Made by a program: the position numbers and the translations under genes
Notes under the pieces: generated by a model
The model's database searches: none
What the model saw: only the letters and a program-made list of their open reading frames with translations
Told to the model about the DNA's origin: nothing
Part shown: one piece after another, positions 6,845-15,601 of the stretch
Layout: each line of letters starts with the position of its first letter
How positions within the stretch are numbered: position 1 is the first letter of the stretch
From: an uncultured Subdoligranulum sp.
GTDB taxonomy: Bacteria; Bacillota; Clostridia; Oscillospirales; Ruminococcaceae
Assembly (NCBI GenBank): GCA_904374465.1
Contig: CAJFFY010000065.1
Location: 1 to 21,846 of the forward strand
DNA length: 21,846 nt
Direction: 5' to 3'

Positions 6845-7468
6845 ATGTATGTTAATTCGGAACAGGCATTAGATAGTATTTTCTTATCATATGATAAAAT
6901 ATTAAAGAAATTACATCAACTTGGATTAACGACTAAACAAGGTAAAGAAATAACAGAATTAGATTTAAGAAAAGCAATAGATGTTATGTTAGAAAAACAT
7001 CCAACTTGTAGATGGAGAAGTGAGAAAATAAAAAGCAGAAAATATTTTATTTTGATAGAAGGATATTATTGGTTATTAAATGTGTATTTCCAAAAAGAAA
7101 AATCATTAATTGATGCAGATATAGATTTTTTTGAAGATAGAATTAAACAATATGAAGAATTACTAAAAGTAGAGAACAATCAAAATTGGTGGAAAGAAAA
7201 TATGGATATAAAACAACTATGTAAATATTTTGATAGAAAAGAAACAACTATTAGAAAAGCAATTAAGCAAATGTGTGATAATGGATTTGGACAGTATAAA
7301 TTTTTAATTAATAATAAAGGTGTTATTTCTAGTAAAGGTGTTAAATGGTTATGTAAAAATGTTTTTAAGAAAAAGTATTTAGAGTTATTGGAAAAATATA
7401 AAATGGAGTTAACAGAGTTATATATTGAAAAAGGATATATTTATGATGAATTTTTTGGAAAAAATTAA
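6845..7468 (+). CDS. Uncharacterised 207-208 aa protein next to the replication block
   Basis: I do not recognise this family. ATG at 6845 (MYVNSEQALDS) is taken as the start because GTGAGG lies just before it; a GTG at 6836 in the same frame is possible but its ribosome binding site would be too close. The protein is basic and helical. Residues ~1-90 form one helical unit (LTTKQGKEITELDLRKAIDVM, split here for length as LTTKQGKEI and LDLRKAIDVM). The second half has a likely winged-helix/HTH (MDIKQLCKYFDRKETTIRKA, then IKQMCDNGFGQYKFLINNKG). No signal peptide or membrane segment is seen. Its position directly after the hairpin cluster suggests a protein that acts on that DNA, for example in replication or regulation. 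This is inference from location. Confidence 0.75.
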   Translation: MYVNSEQALDSIFLSYDKILKKLHQLGLTTKQGKEITELDLRKAIDVMLEKHPTCRWRSEKIKSRKYFILIEGYYWLLNVYFQKEKSLIDADIDFFEDRIKQYEELLKVENNQNWWKENMDIKQLCKYFDRKETTIRKAIKQMCDNGFGQYKFLINNKGVISSKGVKWLCKNVFKKKYLELLEKYKMELTELYIEKGYIYDEFFGKN

Positions 7469-7546
7469 AAAAGTTTATTCAAACTATTGCAATAAAAAAC
7501 AAATGTTTGCTAAAATAATAAAAACATTAAAAATTTGAAATAAGTG

Positions 7547-7620
7547 TTGATCTTTTTATTAAAATATTTTATAATAATTTAAGAAAAGATCTTTACAAAA
7601 CAATAAAAAAAATATATAAT
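7547..7620 (+). promoter_or_regulatory. Tandem promoters of the methyltransferase operon, each touching a GATC site
   Basis: P1 is TTGATC (7547-7552), 17-bp spacer, TATAAT (7570-7575). P2 is TTTACA (7592-7597), 17-bp spacer, TATAAT (7615-7620). One GATC (7549-7552) is the second part of the P1 -35 box. The other (7588-7591) ends one base before the P2 -35 box. The two sites sit in an inverted arrangement, GATCTTTT (7549-7556) and AAAAGATC (7584-7591). Since GATC is the expected target of this restriction system, methylation or binding of these sites could regulate the operon. AAAGGA before the ATG at 7646 is the ribosome binding site. Confidence 0.7.
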
Positions 7621-7645
7621 AACAAAAGTAGAAAGGACGTGCAAA

Positions 7646-8263
7646 ATGGAAAAAACAGTATGTGAATTATTTGCGGGAGTTGGGGGATTTAGAGTCGGAT
7701 TAGAAGAAGCTGATTCTAATTGGAAGACTGTTTGGGCAAACCAATGGGAACCTAGTAGAAAGAGCCAATATGCATTTGAGTGTTATGTATCACATTTTGG
7801 AAAAAATAAAAATTATATAAATGAAGATATTGCAAGTATAGATAAAAATGATATTCCAGACCATAATTTATTAGTTGGTGGATTTCCTTGTCAAGATTAT
7901 TCTGTTGCAAGAAGTGGAGCAAAGGGAATGGAAGGAAAAAAAGGAGTACTTTGGTGGCAAATAAGAGATGTTTTAGAAGCAAAATATCCTAAATTTGTTC
8001 TTCTTGAAAATGTAGACAGATTATTAAAATCACCTGCTAGTCAAAGAGGACGTGATTTCGGAGTAATATTAGCATGTTTTAATGATTTGGGATATACTGT
8101 TGAATGGAGAGTAATTAATGCGGCAGACTATGGATTTGCTCAAAGAAGAAGAAGAACCTTTATTTTTGCTTGTAAAAATGATACTAATTATTATAAAACA
8201 ATAAAAGATGAAAAATTAGAAGATGTAATACACAAAAATCGGTTTTTTTATAGAACAATTTGA
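7646..8263 (+). CDS. Cytosine-5 DNA methyltransferase, N-terminal part (motifs I-VIII)
   Basis: The motifs of C5-cytosine DNA methyltransferases appear in order: I, CELFAGVGGFRVGLEEA (SAM binding); IV, GGFPCQDYSVA with catalytic C82; VI, LLENVDRLL; VIII, FAQRRRRTFIFA (166-170). The frame then ends at TGA 8261-8263 after an aberrant tail FYRTI. Motifs IX and X and the target-recognition region are in the +1 frame downstream. The switch point is the T7 run at 8243-8249; with six T the whole reads as one ~398-residue protein, the usual size for this family and for Sau3AI-type methyltransferases. The predicted target is GATC (making GATm5C), inferred from the Sau3AI-like nuclease at 14198-15583. 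It heads an operon with two helicases. Confidence 0.9.
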   Translation: MEKTVCELFAGVGGFRVGLEEADSNWKTVWANQWEPSRKSQYAFECYVSHFGKNKNYINEDIASIDKNDIPDHNLLVGGFPCQDYSVARSGAKGMEGKKGVLWWQIRDVLEAKYPKFVLLENVDRLLKSPASQRGRDFGVILACFNDLGYTVEWRVINAADYGFAQRRRRTFIFACKNDTNYYKTIKDEKLEDVIHKNRFFYRTI

Positions 8264-8843
8264 TATAAATTCAAACATTGATGGATGCTATAAGGAATTT
8301 AAATACAATGATATATATGATGTCTCAGACAATTTTAAGATGGATTTTAAAAATGCTGGAATAATGAGAAATGGCCTAATTTATACTGAAGAAGTAACTC
8401 CAAAAGAGATTAAATATACAGCATTAAATAAGATTGTTCAAAAAGATGGGGTAGATGAAAAATATTATATAGGTGATAATTTACAAAAATGGAATTATCT
8501 AAAGGGAGCAAAAGATATAATAAGAAAAAAAGGAACTCCACATGAATATCATTTTAGAGAAGGAGCTATAGCTTTTCCAGATTCATTAGATAAACCTGCT
8601 AGGACAATGCTTACGAGTGAAGGGAGCTTAAATAGAAGTACACACGTAATAGAAGATCCCAAAAGTAAATGTTATAGAATATTAACACCATTAGAAACAG
8701 AAAGAATAAATGGATTTCCTGATAACTGGACAGATACAGGAATGCCTCAAAGTTTTAGATATTTTTGCATGGGAAACGCATTAGTTGTAGGATTAATTGA
8801 AAAAATGGGGGAAAGACTAAATGAAATATTCGATAAGGAATAA
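8241..8843 (+). CDS. Cytosine-5 DNA methyltransferase, C-terminal part (target recognition, motifs IX-X)
   Basis: Read from the T7 run in the +1 frame, the sequence continues GFFIEQFDINSN. It passes through a target-recognition region (to about 8590), then motif IX, YRILTPLETERINGFPDNW, and motif X, FCMGNALVVGLIEKMGERL. The first usable start codon in this frame is ATG 8340, and it has no ribosome binding site, so separate translation is poorly supported. Naturally two-subunit C5 methyltransferases such as M.AquI exist and are split in this same general region, so a two-part enzyme cannot be excluded, but an indel is simpler. Because the nuclease gene nearby is intact, loss of this half should be harmful to the host. 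That favours an assembly error, a switchable tract, or an inactive nuclease. Confidence 0.85.
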   Translation, partial: GFFIEQFDINSNIDGCYKEFKYNDIYDVSDNFKMDFKNAGIMRNGLIYTEEVTPKEIKYTALNKIVQKDGVDEKYYIGDNLQKWNYLKGAKDIIRKKGTPHEYHFREGAIAFPDSLDKPARTMLTSEGSLNRSTHVIEDPKSKCYRILTPLETERINGFPDNWTDTGMPQSFRYFCMGNALVVGLIEKMGERLNEIFDKE

Positions 8844-8855
8844 AGGTGAATAGAT

Positions 8856-11800
8856 ATGAAGATTAAAGTATATAAAGGTTTTAATAAGGAGTATTTAGAA
8901 AAAATAAAAATTGAAAAATTGCTGGATACAAAAATAGAAGATAAGATAAATGTCTTAAAATTAGATGAAGATTATGCAGATTTAATTTTGGGTGAGATTT
9001 TAGCAAAAAAGAATAATGATATTAATAAGGAGTATTGGATAACATATGAAGAATTTACACTTGCGTATGAAGAAATTATTTCTAGAGTTAGAAGAGGAAA
9101 GATAAATTCAATAGATATAATAGAAAATAATATATATCCTAATGCTTATCCAATAAATTTAGAATTAACTGATGAACAATATAACAAATATTTGTCAATC
9201 CAAGATGGAGATAGAATTAAATATGATGATGAAATTTTAAGAAGAATAAATGAATTTTATACTGATATTTTTAAAATTAATGATGTATTTTATGGAACAT
9301 ACAATAATTATGAAATCCCATTTAATCCAGATATAAATTCAATAATAAAAATACAGAATTGTGAGATAACTGAACTGGAGAGTGAAGAGTGTGATTTTTT
9401 AGTAAAAATAGGAGATGATATTGAAGAATATTTAAAATATTTGGAACAAATAAAAAATAGTGAATTCGAAAAAATTGGGTATATTAAATATGCTGAAACT
9501 GATATTTCTAATATGGTTTTTGAAACATTTAAAGCCTTCTTATGTAATAATGGAAAAAATGTTTTGTATAAATATAAGGGACAAGATGACTTGGAAGATA
9601 AAGCGCTAGAAAATGAATTAAAAGAAATTGGAAAAAATTTAATAGGAAATGATTTTGAATTTTTTCCAATTGATTTTTATAAAAATCCAGATGCTAACGA
9701 TAATGAATTGGAAATTGTTTCTCAAAGCGAAATTATGAAATATATAGTTCAGGAAGCTGAAAAAGCCTATAATGGTGAAATATATAGAGATATCTTCATG
9801 ACTGCTCCAACGGGTGCTGGAAAATCTATAATTTTTCAAGTTCCTTCTATATATTTAGCAGAAAAATATAAAAAGTTAATTATAATAATAGAACCATTAA
9901 AAGGATTAATGGATGAACAAAAAAGTGAGTTAGAAAAAAAGGGCTATAAAAAAGTTGCTTTTTTAAATTCTGATATACCAACTCCGTTAGAAAAAGAAAA
10001 AATTATAAAAGGAGTAAAAGATGGTGAAATAGATATCTTATACATTAGTCCTGAAACTTTAATATCACGTTCTTTAGAGACTTTAATTGGTGATAGAGAA
10101 ATAGGACTAATTGTAGTAGATGAGGCTCATATTGTAACAAGTTGGGGAGTTGGATTTAGACCGGATTATTGGTACTTAGGTAAATACTTATATAAATTTA
10201 GAAGGACTCAAGATAATAGAGGAAAGGCAAAGAAAGCATATAAATTTCCTATTTTTGCTTGTACTGCTACAGCTGTATTCGGGGGAAAAGATGATACTGT
10301 TTGGGAGACAGTTGATAGCCTTAATATGCTTGACCCAATTATTAGAATTGGTAGTGCTAAAAGAAAAAATATTTCTTTTCAAATACAATATAAACCCAAA
10401 ACTACTTACGATGCTAAAATTGAGTCAAAAAATGATTTGCTAAAAAATAGAATAGAGAATTGGATTAAGAACAAAGAAAAGACCATAGTTTATTGTCCAT
10501 ATAAGAGTATTGCACATAAAATGTATGATGCAACTTCAGAATTTAAGGAATTCGGAAAATTTAAGGGGAAAGTTGGTATATATACAGGTGACGATAGTGA
10601 ATATGATATTGATAAACATGAATTAGTAAATAATTTTAAAGAAGGAAAAATAAATGTAATATACGCAACAAAAGCATTCGGAATGGGAATGAATGTTAAG
10701 GATATAAAAAATGTGTATCACTATGCCATAACAGGAAATTTAAATGATTATGTACAAGAAATTGGTAGGGCTGCTAGAAATGAAAAGTTAGTACCACAAG
10801 GAAAAGCAATTATTGATTATTATGAAGAAGATTTTAAATACATGAATAGCCTATTTGGAATGTCTCAAATTAAACAATATCAGGTAAAAAAATGTTTATC
10901 TATAATTTATGATACATATAAAAACAAGGGAAAAGAAGGCTTTTTAGTTAATCCTAAAATGTTTTCAAGTGCATTTGGACTAGATAAAGAAAAAGATGAG
11001 CAGGCAATTGCAGATAACTTAAATATAAAAATAAAAATAGTATTATTAATGTTAGAGAAAGATTTGAGAGAAAAACAGAAGACAAGCGTTTTAAAAACCA
11101 CGCCTAATGGATATTATACAAAGACTTATGTTTTAGTAAAAGAGCCATTTGTCAATGAAGTGGAAAAAGGAATATATAGTAAGTACTTTAAGAAAATAAA
11201 TAACGATATAAAAAAAGAAATAATAATAAATGATTATAAAAATGAAAACAGTGATATTATAAGCTATGATAATGGAAATACATATGAATTTGATATGAAG
11301 ACAATTTGGGAGGAATTATATAGTGATAATATGAGTTTTGCAGCATTTAAATATCATTTTTATAATAAAACAGGGAAAGTTATGGAGGATATATATGAAG
11401 CAATAGTACCAAAAGTTAAATTAACAATAAATCCTAAAAATATTGATTTTGAACATTTGTATACGAAATTAAATGAGGAAATAGATTATTTAGTTAAAAC
11501 TTTAAGTGGTTTTGGTACGAAATTCTTTTCTTTAGAACAATTTAAAAATATTATACAAGAGAGATATAAGAAAGATGTTTTAGCTAATACAATAGCTTAT
11601 AATTTCATAGATATAGTAAATCCAAATGCTGAAGGAATAATGAAAAGACAATCTAGAATTAGCTTAAATCCTGGGAAAATTAGAAATTTATCTAACAAAT
11701 TAATAAACAAGTCTATACTTTTGAAAAAGTTAAGAAATTGTAAAGAAAATACATATAAAAATTTTTATTTAGAAAATGATACTGATAACAGAATTTTGAA

Positions 11801-12494
11801 ATTATTATCATCTTTAGATTTAATTACATATGAGATTGAAGGAGGAAACACTCCTGAAATATATATTTTTTTAAATGCTCCAGATAAAATAAAACGTATA
11901 GTAGAAGATAAAATTGTTTATAGAAATAGTTATGTTATAAAAGCCAGGGAAAAACATTATAGAGCAGTAAAAATACTAGAGTATTTCCTTAAATACTTAA
12001 AAAATAATGATGAAAGATGGGATTTTATTGAAAAATATTTTTTAGGAGTTGATGTTGAAGAGGAGATAATTAATCAAAATAAGAATTTTGTAGAAGTAAA
12101 ATCCAAAAATGAACCATTAGAAAAGTATATTAATCAAGATAAAAAGATAGAATTGTCTGATTATGAAAACTGGGATGAAATTATAGATAATTTGTTTAAT
12201 GAAAGTGTAAGAGAAAATAAAATAATAGGAAAATATAGATATTTTTGCAACTTATTAAAGAAGACTAATAAGAGAATACCAGATTATGTTCATACAGAAT
12301 TAAAATTAGGATCTAATAATAATATAATTAAAGTGGAAACATTATTTATTTATTTGGATGAAAATATTGTTATTTTGCCAGAAACATATAAAGAAATTGA
12401 AAAGAAAAAATGTACAGAATATGGATGGAAAGTAATTATTGTAGATGAATTGGAGAAAAATTTGAATTTTATTGAGGAGGAAAACAATGGCTAA
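8856..12494 (+). CDS. RecQ-like superfamily 2 DNA helicase, 1212 aa, with long N- and C-terminal extensions
   Basis: The helicase core spans about residues 290-660: Walker A TAPTGAGKS (316-324), motif Ia IIIIEPLKGLMDEQ, ISPETL, DEAH box VVDEAHIVTSWGVGFRPDYW (DEAH at 422-425; the WG..FRPDY continuation is RecQ-specific), motif III FACTATA, ATKAFGMGMNVKDI (motif V) and QEIGRAAR (motif VI, 634-641). Ordinary RecQ proteins are ~600 residues; here ~290 unknown residues precede the core and ~550 follow it. I see no RecQ zinc-binding cysteine set or HRDC domain. The protein should unwind DNA 3'-5' using ATP. It begins 12 bases after the methyltransferase (AAAGGTG before the ATG) and overlaps the NERD-helicase gene by 8 bases, so the three are one operon. 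A defence role together with the restriction system is inferred from this linkage. Confidence 0.9.
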   Translation: MKIKVYKGFNKEYLEKIKIEKLLDTKIEDKINVLKLDEDYADLILGEILAKKNNDINKEYWITYEEFTLAYEEIISRVRRGKINSIDIIENNIYPNAYPINLELTDEQYNKYLSIQDGDRIKYDDEILRRINEFYTDIFKINDVFYGTYNNYEIPFNPDINSIIKIQNCEITELESEECDFLVKIGDDIEEYLKYLEQIKNSEFEKIGYIKYAETDISNMVFETFKAFLCNNGKNVLYKYKGQDDLEDKALENELKEIGKNLIGNDFEFFPIDFYKNPDANDNELEIVSQSEIMKYIVQEAEKAYNGEIYRDIFMTAPTGAGKSIIFQVPSIYLAEKYKKLIIIIEPLKGLMDEQKSELEKKGYKKVAFLNSDIPTPLEKEKIIKGVKDGEIDILYISPETLISRSLETLIGDREIGLIVVDEAHIVTSWGVGFRPDYWYLGKYLYKFRRTQDNRGKAKKAYKFPIFACTATAVFGGKDDTVWETVDSLNMLDPIIRIGSAKRKNISFQIQYKPKTTYDAKIESKNDLLKNRIENWIKNKEKTIVYCPYKSIAHKMYDATSEFKEFGKFKGKVGIYTGDDSEYDIDKHELVNNFKEGKINVIYATKAFGMGMNVKDIKNVYHYAITGNLNDYVQEIGRAARNEKLVPQGKAIIDYYEEDFKYMNSLFGMSQIKQYQVKKCLSIIYDTYKNKGKEGFLVNPKMFSSAFGLDKEKDEQAIADNLNIKIKIVLLMLEKDLREKQKTSVLKTTPNGYYTKTYVLVKEPFVNEVEKGIYSKYFKKINNDIKKEIIINDYKNENSDIISYDNGNTYEFDMKTIWEELYSDNMSFAAFKYHFYNKTGKVMEDIYEAIVPKVKLTINPKNIDFEHLYTKLNEEIDYLVKTLSGFGTKFFSLEQFKNIIQERYKKDVLANTIAYNFIDIVNPNAEGIMKRQSRISLNPGKIRNLSNKLINKSILLKKLRNCKENTYKNFYLENDTDNRILKLLSSLDLITYEIEGGNTPEIYIFLNAPDKIKRIVEDKIVYRNSYVIKAREKHYRAVKILEYFLKYLKNNDERWDFIEKYFLGVDVEEEIINQNKNFVEVKSKNEPLEKYINQDKKIELSDYENWDEIIDNLFNESVRENKIIGKYRYFCNLLKKTNKRIPDYVHTELKLGSNNNIIKVETLFIYLDENIVILPETYKEIEKKKCTEYGWKVIIVDELEKNLNFIEEENNG

Positions 12495-14181
12495 CATATA
12501 TCCTATAATTCCAGATAGTTTTAATAGTAGTTATGGAGAAAGACAAATTTTTAATTCTTTAAACGGATTGCCTGATGATTGGAATATATATTATTCAGTT
12601 AATTGGCAAAAAAGAAGCAGGAGAGGAAAAATAACATGGGGGGAAGCCGACTTTTTAATATTTAATAAACAATATGGAATATTAGTTATTGAAGTAAAAT
12701 CAGGAGGAATAGCATTCATAGAAGGAAAATGGATTCAAACTAGATTAGACACATATGAAAAAAATACAATGAAGGATCCTTTTAGACAAGCAGATAGAAA
12801 CAAATATGCAATAAAAGAGGAAGTTGAGAATATTTTAAATTTAGGGGAAGAATGTTTTATAGATAAGGCTGTTTGGTTTCCTTCTATAAAAAGGAAGAGT
12901 TTGCAGGATAATAAACTACCATTAGAAGCAAGAAAAGAAATTATATTAACACAAGAGGATTTAGTAAATCCTCTTGCATCTTTAAAAAAAGTTTTTAACT
13001 ATTATCAATCAAATAGATTTACTAACATTTCAAAACAAACTGTAAAAAAAATTAAAAATATAATAATGCCTAACTTTAAGTTGGTTCCATCTGCTTCAAA
13101 TATTAAAGATGAAGCTAATTATGTTTTATATCAGCTAACGAATGAACAATCAAAGGTTTTAGATTTTATATCAAATCAAAATACAGTTGCAATTGAAGGG
13201 TCAGCAGGAACAGGAAAAACATTTATAGCAGTTGAACAAGCACGCAGATGTTCTAAATTTGGCAAAGTATTATTTTTGTGCTTTAACAGATTTTTAAAAG
13301 AACATCTAAAGAAAAATTGTAAAAGAGAAAATGTAGATTATGAAACGATATCAGCTTTTTTGGCTCAATATGCAAAAGGGCAAGATATATATAATAAGGA
13401 GAATAGCATAGAAGTACTAAAAACAATAGATTTATCAAAGTACAAATATATTATAATAGATGAGACACAAGATTTTGATGAATATATTTTAAATTTAATA
13501 TATTTGAAATGTATAAGAAATAAAATAAAGTTGTTAATTTTTTATGATAAGAATCAGTTAATATTTCAGGATTCAGTACCAGAAATTATAAAGAATTTTG
13601 ATTGTAAATTGACCTTGTTAAAAAATTGTAGAAATACAGAGAGAATTGCGGAAAGTATAAATACAATATTTGATATTCCGTTTAATATGAATGAAATTAA
13701 TGTATTAGGGAAAAAACCGGTTTTGCATTATTCTAATGATTCAAATGGATTAATAATTTCTATAGAAAAAGTTATTAGAAAATATACGGAAGATAAAATG
13801 TATAAAAATACGGATATTACAATACTTACTTTAAAAACAGTAGAAAAATCTATTTTAACGGAAATAAAAAGTATTGCTGGATACAAAATATCTACAGTTT
13901 ATAATGAAAAAGATATATTTTTTACAACAGCTAAAAAATTTAAAGGTTTAGAATCAAATATAGTAATTGTGGTTGATTTTAATTTTGAAAAATATAATGA
14001 TGAAGAATATAAAAGAAATTTATATGTAGCTCTATCGAGAGCTAGACAAAAGTTAGATGTTTTTACTGTGGCTTCTGATGATGAAATAAAGAGAATAGGA
14101 GATTATATAGAAAAAGATGAAAACCTTACTACTAATGCAAAGATAGAAAGAAAATTTAAAATGAGAATTTTAAAAGAATAA
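12487..14181 (+). CDS. NERD nuclease-domain/UvrD-like superfamily 1 helicase
   Basis: 564 residues from ATG 12487 (MANIYPIIPDSF), chosen because GAGGAGG lies five bases upstream; the in-frame ATG at 12472 has no such site. Residues ~10-130 form a NERD (nuclease-related) domain: YGERQIF, WGEADFLIF and LVIEVKSGG give E53/D55 and E69-x-K71, the PD-(D/E)XK-type site. An SF1 helicase follows: Q-motif LTNEQ, Walker A GSAGTGKT (238-245), Walker B IIIDETQDF (325-329), motif III-like IFYDKNQLIF, motif IV LLKNCRNTERIA, motif V TTAKKFKGLESNIVIVV and motif VI ALSRARQ (515-521). It could both cut and translocate on or unwind DNA. It overlaps the RecQ-like gene by 8 bases, indicating translational coupling. 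A defence role, perhaps degrading DNA opened by restriction, is inference. Confidence 0.9.
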   Translation: MANIYPIIPDSFNSSYGERQIFNSLNGLPDDWNIYYSVNWQKRSRRGKITWGEADFLIFNKQYGILVIEVKSGGIAFIEGKWIQTRLDTYEKNTMKDPFRQADRNKYAIKEEVENILNLGEECFIDKAVWFPSIKRKSLQDNKLPLEARKEIILTQEDLVNPLASLKKVFNYYQSNRFTNISKQTVKKIKNIIMPNFKLVPSASNIKDEANYVLYQLTNEQSKVLDFISNQNTVAIEGSAGTGKTFIAVEQARRCSKFGKVLFLCFNRFLKEHLKKNCKRENVDYETISAFLAQYAKGQDIYNKENSIEVLKTIDLSKYKYIIIDETQDFDEYILNLIYLKCIRNKIKLLIFYDKNQLIFQDSVPEIIKNFDCKLTLLKNCRNTERIAESINTIFDIPFNMNEINVLGKKPVLHYSNDSNGLIISIEKVIRKYTEDKMYKNTDITILTLKTVEKSILTEIKSIAGYKISTVYNEKDIFFTTAKKFKGLESNIVIVVDFNFEKYNDEEYKRNLYVALSRARQKLDVFTVASDDEIKRIGDYIEKDENLTTNAKIERKFKMRILKE

Positions 14182-14184
14182 ATA

Positions 14185-14212
14185 ATAGAAGAAAATGTTA
14201 ATTTTCTTCTAT
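14185..14212. terminator. Bidirectional terminator hairpin between converging operons
   Basis: A 12-bp perfect stem, ATAGAAGAAAAT (14185-14196) with ATTTTCTTCTAT (14201-14212), and a GTTA loop. It lies between the NERD-helicase stop and, on the other strand, the last codons of the restriction endonuclease, whose stop codon is in the loop region. The flanks are AT-rich but lack a long T-run, so termination strength is uncertain. Confidence 0.6.
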
Positions 14213-15583
14213 TTGCTGTTTGATGTAACTAGCATTTAACCAAAAACACTTTTTTATTGCTTGCTTTCCATCTAATGTAGGATAAGTATCTCTTGCATTT
14301 CTAGCATGAGGTCTAACATGAAGGATAGGACTTTCCGATATTTTTGGTAAATTATCATATTCATTATTTTTGATTTTTTTAACTGTATCTTCCCAAACTC
14401 TTTTTATTTCTGTGTTTAAATCTTTTTCTGGAACATTCCAAAACATTGCTTTTTTAAATATCAAGGTATCTTCATCTAAATATTGATATATCATAAATAA
14501 ATATCTAGTAGTTGAAAATGTTTCATATAGTTCAGAGTCTAACCAATCTTCTTTTACTATTTCTGTATATTTAAATGTTGGAAAAGACATTGACTCTTTT
14601 GGCATACCATCAGGTTTCAATCTAATAGCTTTTATTTTTATATTAGCTTTTTCAAATTCTTCAATTTTTTCATTTACTACTTCTAACATTCCTTTTGCTA
14701 ATAAATATGTAAAAGATTTATTTGATACTTGATAAGGAATATTAAATTTATATTTTAAAAATTCTATATCTTGATTGTAATAAGGTTGTAATTTACTAAT
14801 TATGTATTGTTCTAAAGTTTGTTTTTTTAAAATCTTAGAGTCCTTAATAACAGATTCATATTTTTCAGTCTTATTTACTATATAGTGATTTAGAATATAA
14901 GACATATAAGAATTTTTTAAGCAAAAAGCTCTTTGCATTGCCTTTTTATCACTAAAAGGTTGCTCTCTTAAAGAATTTGCATTAGCCCCTTTAGTACAAG
15001 CACCTAAATAGTTTGTGTCTCCTTCTGATATTTCTTCAGCTTTTCCATTTTTTATTTTATCAATAATTATTTTATAATCATTTTTTATTATTTCTAAATC
15101 TTCTTCAGGAAATTGAAAAAGTTTAACATAATTTATTAAATAGTCTAATCTATCCTTATTAGGTTCATATAAATAATATATTAAAAGCATTAAAGCACAT
15201 TTTTCATATACATGGCTTTTTAAGAAATTTTCTTCCTTATAATCTTTCATATAATTAATAATGGTAAGTACAAGTCGTTCTTTAGCTCTTAAATCGCCAT
15301 TAGATTTTATAGTATATGGAGTAACTTTTAGTTCTACTCCAGCTTCGTTAAAGTCAGCTTCAGATTTACTATTTATATCATAGAAAAAGAAATGCTTTTC
15401 TATTAATTGCCCCAAAGAGCCTTTTGACCTGGGATTATTATAATATTCAAATAATAAACTTCTATCTTCGTTTGTTATATTAGGGTCATTTAGTAGAACA
15501 TCTTTAAATGTTTTTTCTTTTAAATTTAATGCATAATTTTCTATAGATTCTTTTGAATTTTTTATATATGGTAGATTATCCAT
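14198..15583 (-). CDS. Sau3AI/MutH-family type II restriction endonuclease (predicted GATC)
   Basis: 461 residues from the ATG at 15583, which has GGAGG upstream; an upstream in-frame extension to 15730 lacks a ribosome binding site and crosses the promoter. The N-terminal catalytic domain shows the family signature: KGSLGQLIEKHFF (E62), EADFNEAGVELKVTP (D77, E84-x-K86) and AKERLVLTIINY (K101). The middle TNYLGACTKGAN...REQPF and RAFCLKNSYM segments, and the second MutH-like domain ending in HVRPHARNARDTYP and KKCFWLNASYI, match the two-domain Sau3AI layout. Sau3AI cleaves at GATC; that specificity is inferred by family. All catalytic residues look intact. It converges on the methyltransferase-helicase operon and has its own promoter, so nuclease and methyltransferase levels can be set separately. 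Confidence 0.92.
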   Translation of the reverse strand: MDNLPYIKNSKESIENYALNLKEKTFKDVLLNDPNITNEDRSLLFEYYNNPRSKGSLGQLIEKHFFFYDINSKSEADFNEAGVELKVTPYTIKSNGDLRAKERLVLTIINYMKDYKEENFLKSHVYEKCALMLLIYYLYEPNKDRLDYLINYVKLFQFPEEDLEIIKNDYKIIIDKIKNGKAEEISEGDTNYLGACTKGANANSLREQPFSDKKAMQRAFCLKNSYMSYILNHYIVNKTEKYESVIKDSKILKKQTLEQYIISKLQPYYNQDIEFLKYKFNIPYQVSNKSFTYLLAKGMLEVVNEKIEEFEKANIKIKAIRLKPDGMPKESMSFPTFKYTEIVKEDWLDSELYETFSTTRYLFMIYQYLDEDTLIFKKAMFWNVPEKDLNTEIKRVWEDTVKKIKNNEYDNLPKISESPILHVRPHARNARDTYPTLDGKQAIKKCFWLNASYIKQQIEEN

Positions 15584-15601
15584 AATATTACCTCCACACT
15601 T

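Noticed and set aside
8340..8843. Separate gene for the methyltransferase C-terminal half starting at ATG 8340
   Set aside because: There is no ribosome binding site, and coding similarity continues upstream of 8340 to the T7 run, as expected of an interrupted single gene.
7646..14181. DISARM or BREX classification of the methyltransferase-helicase cluster
   Set aside because: No DUF1998, PLD-type, PglZ or BrxC-like protein is present, and the helicases are RecQ-like and NERD/UvrD-like rather than DrmA-like.
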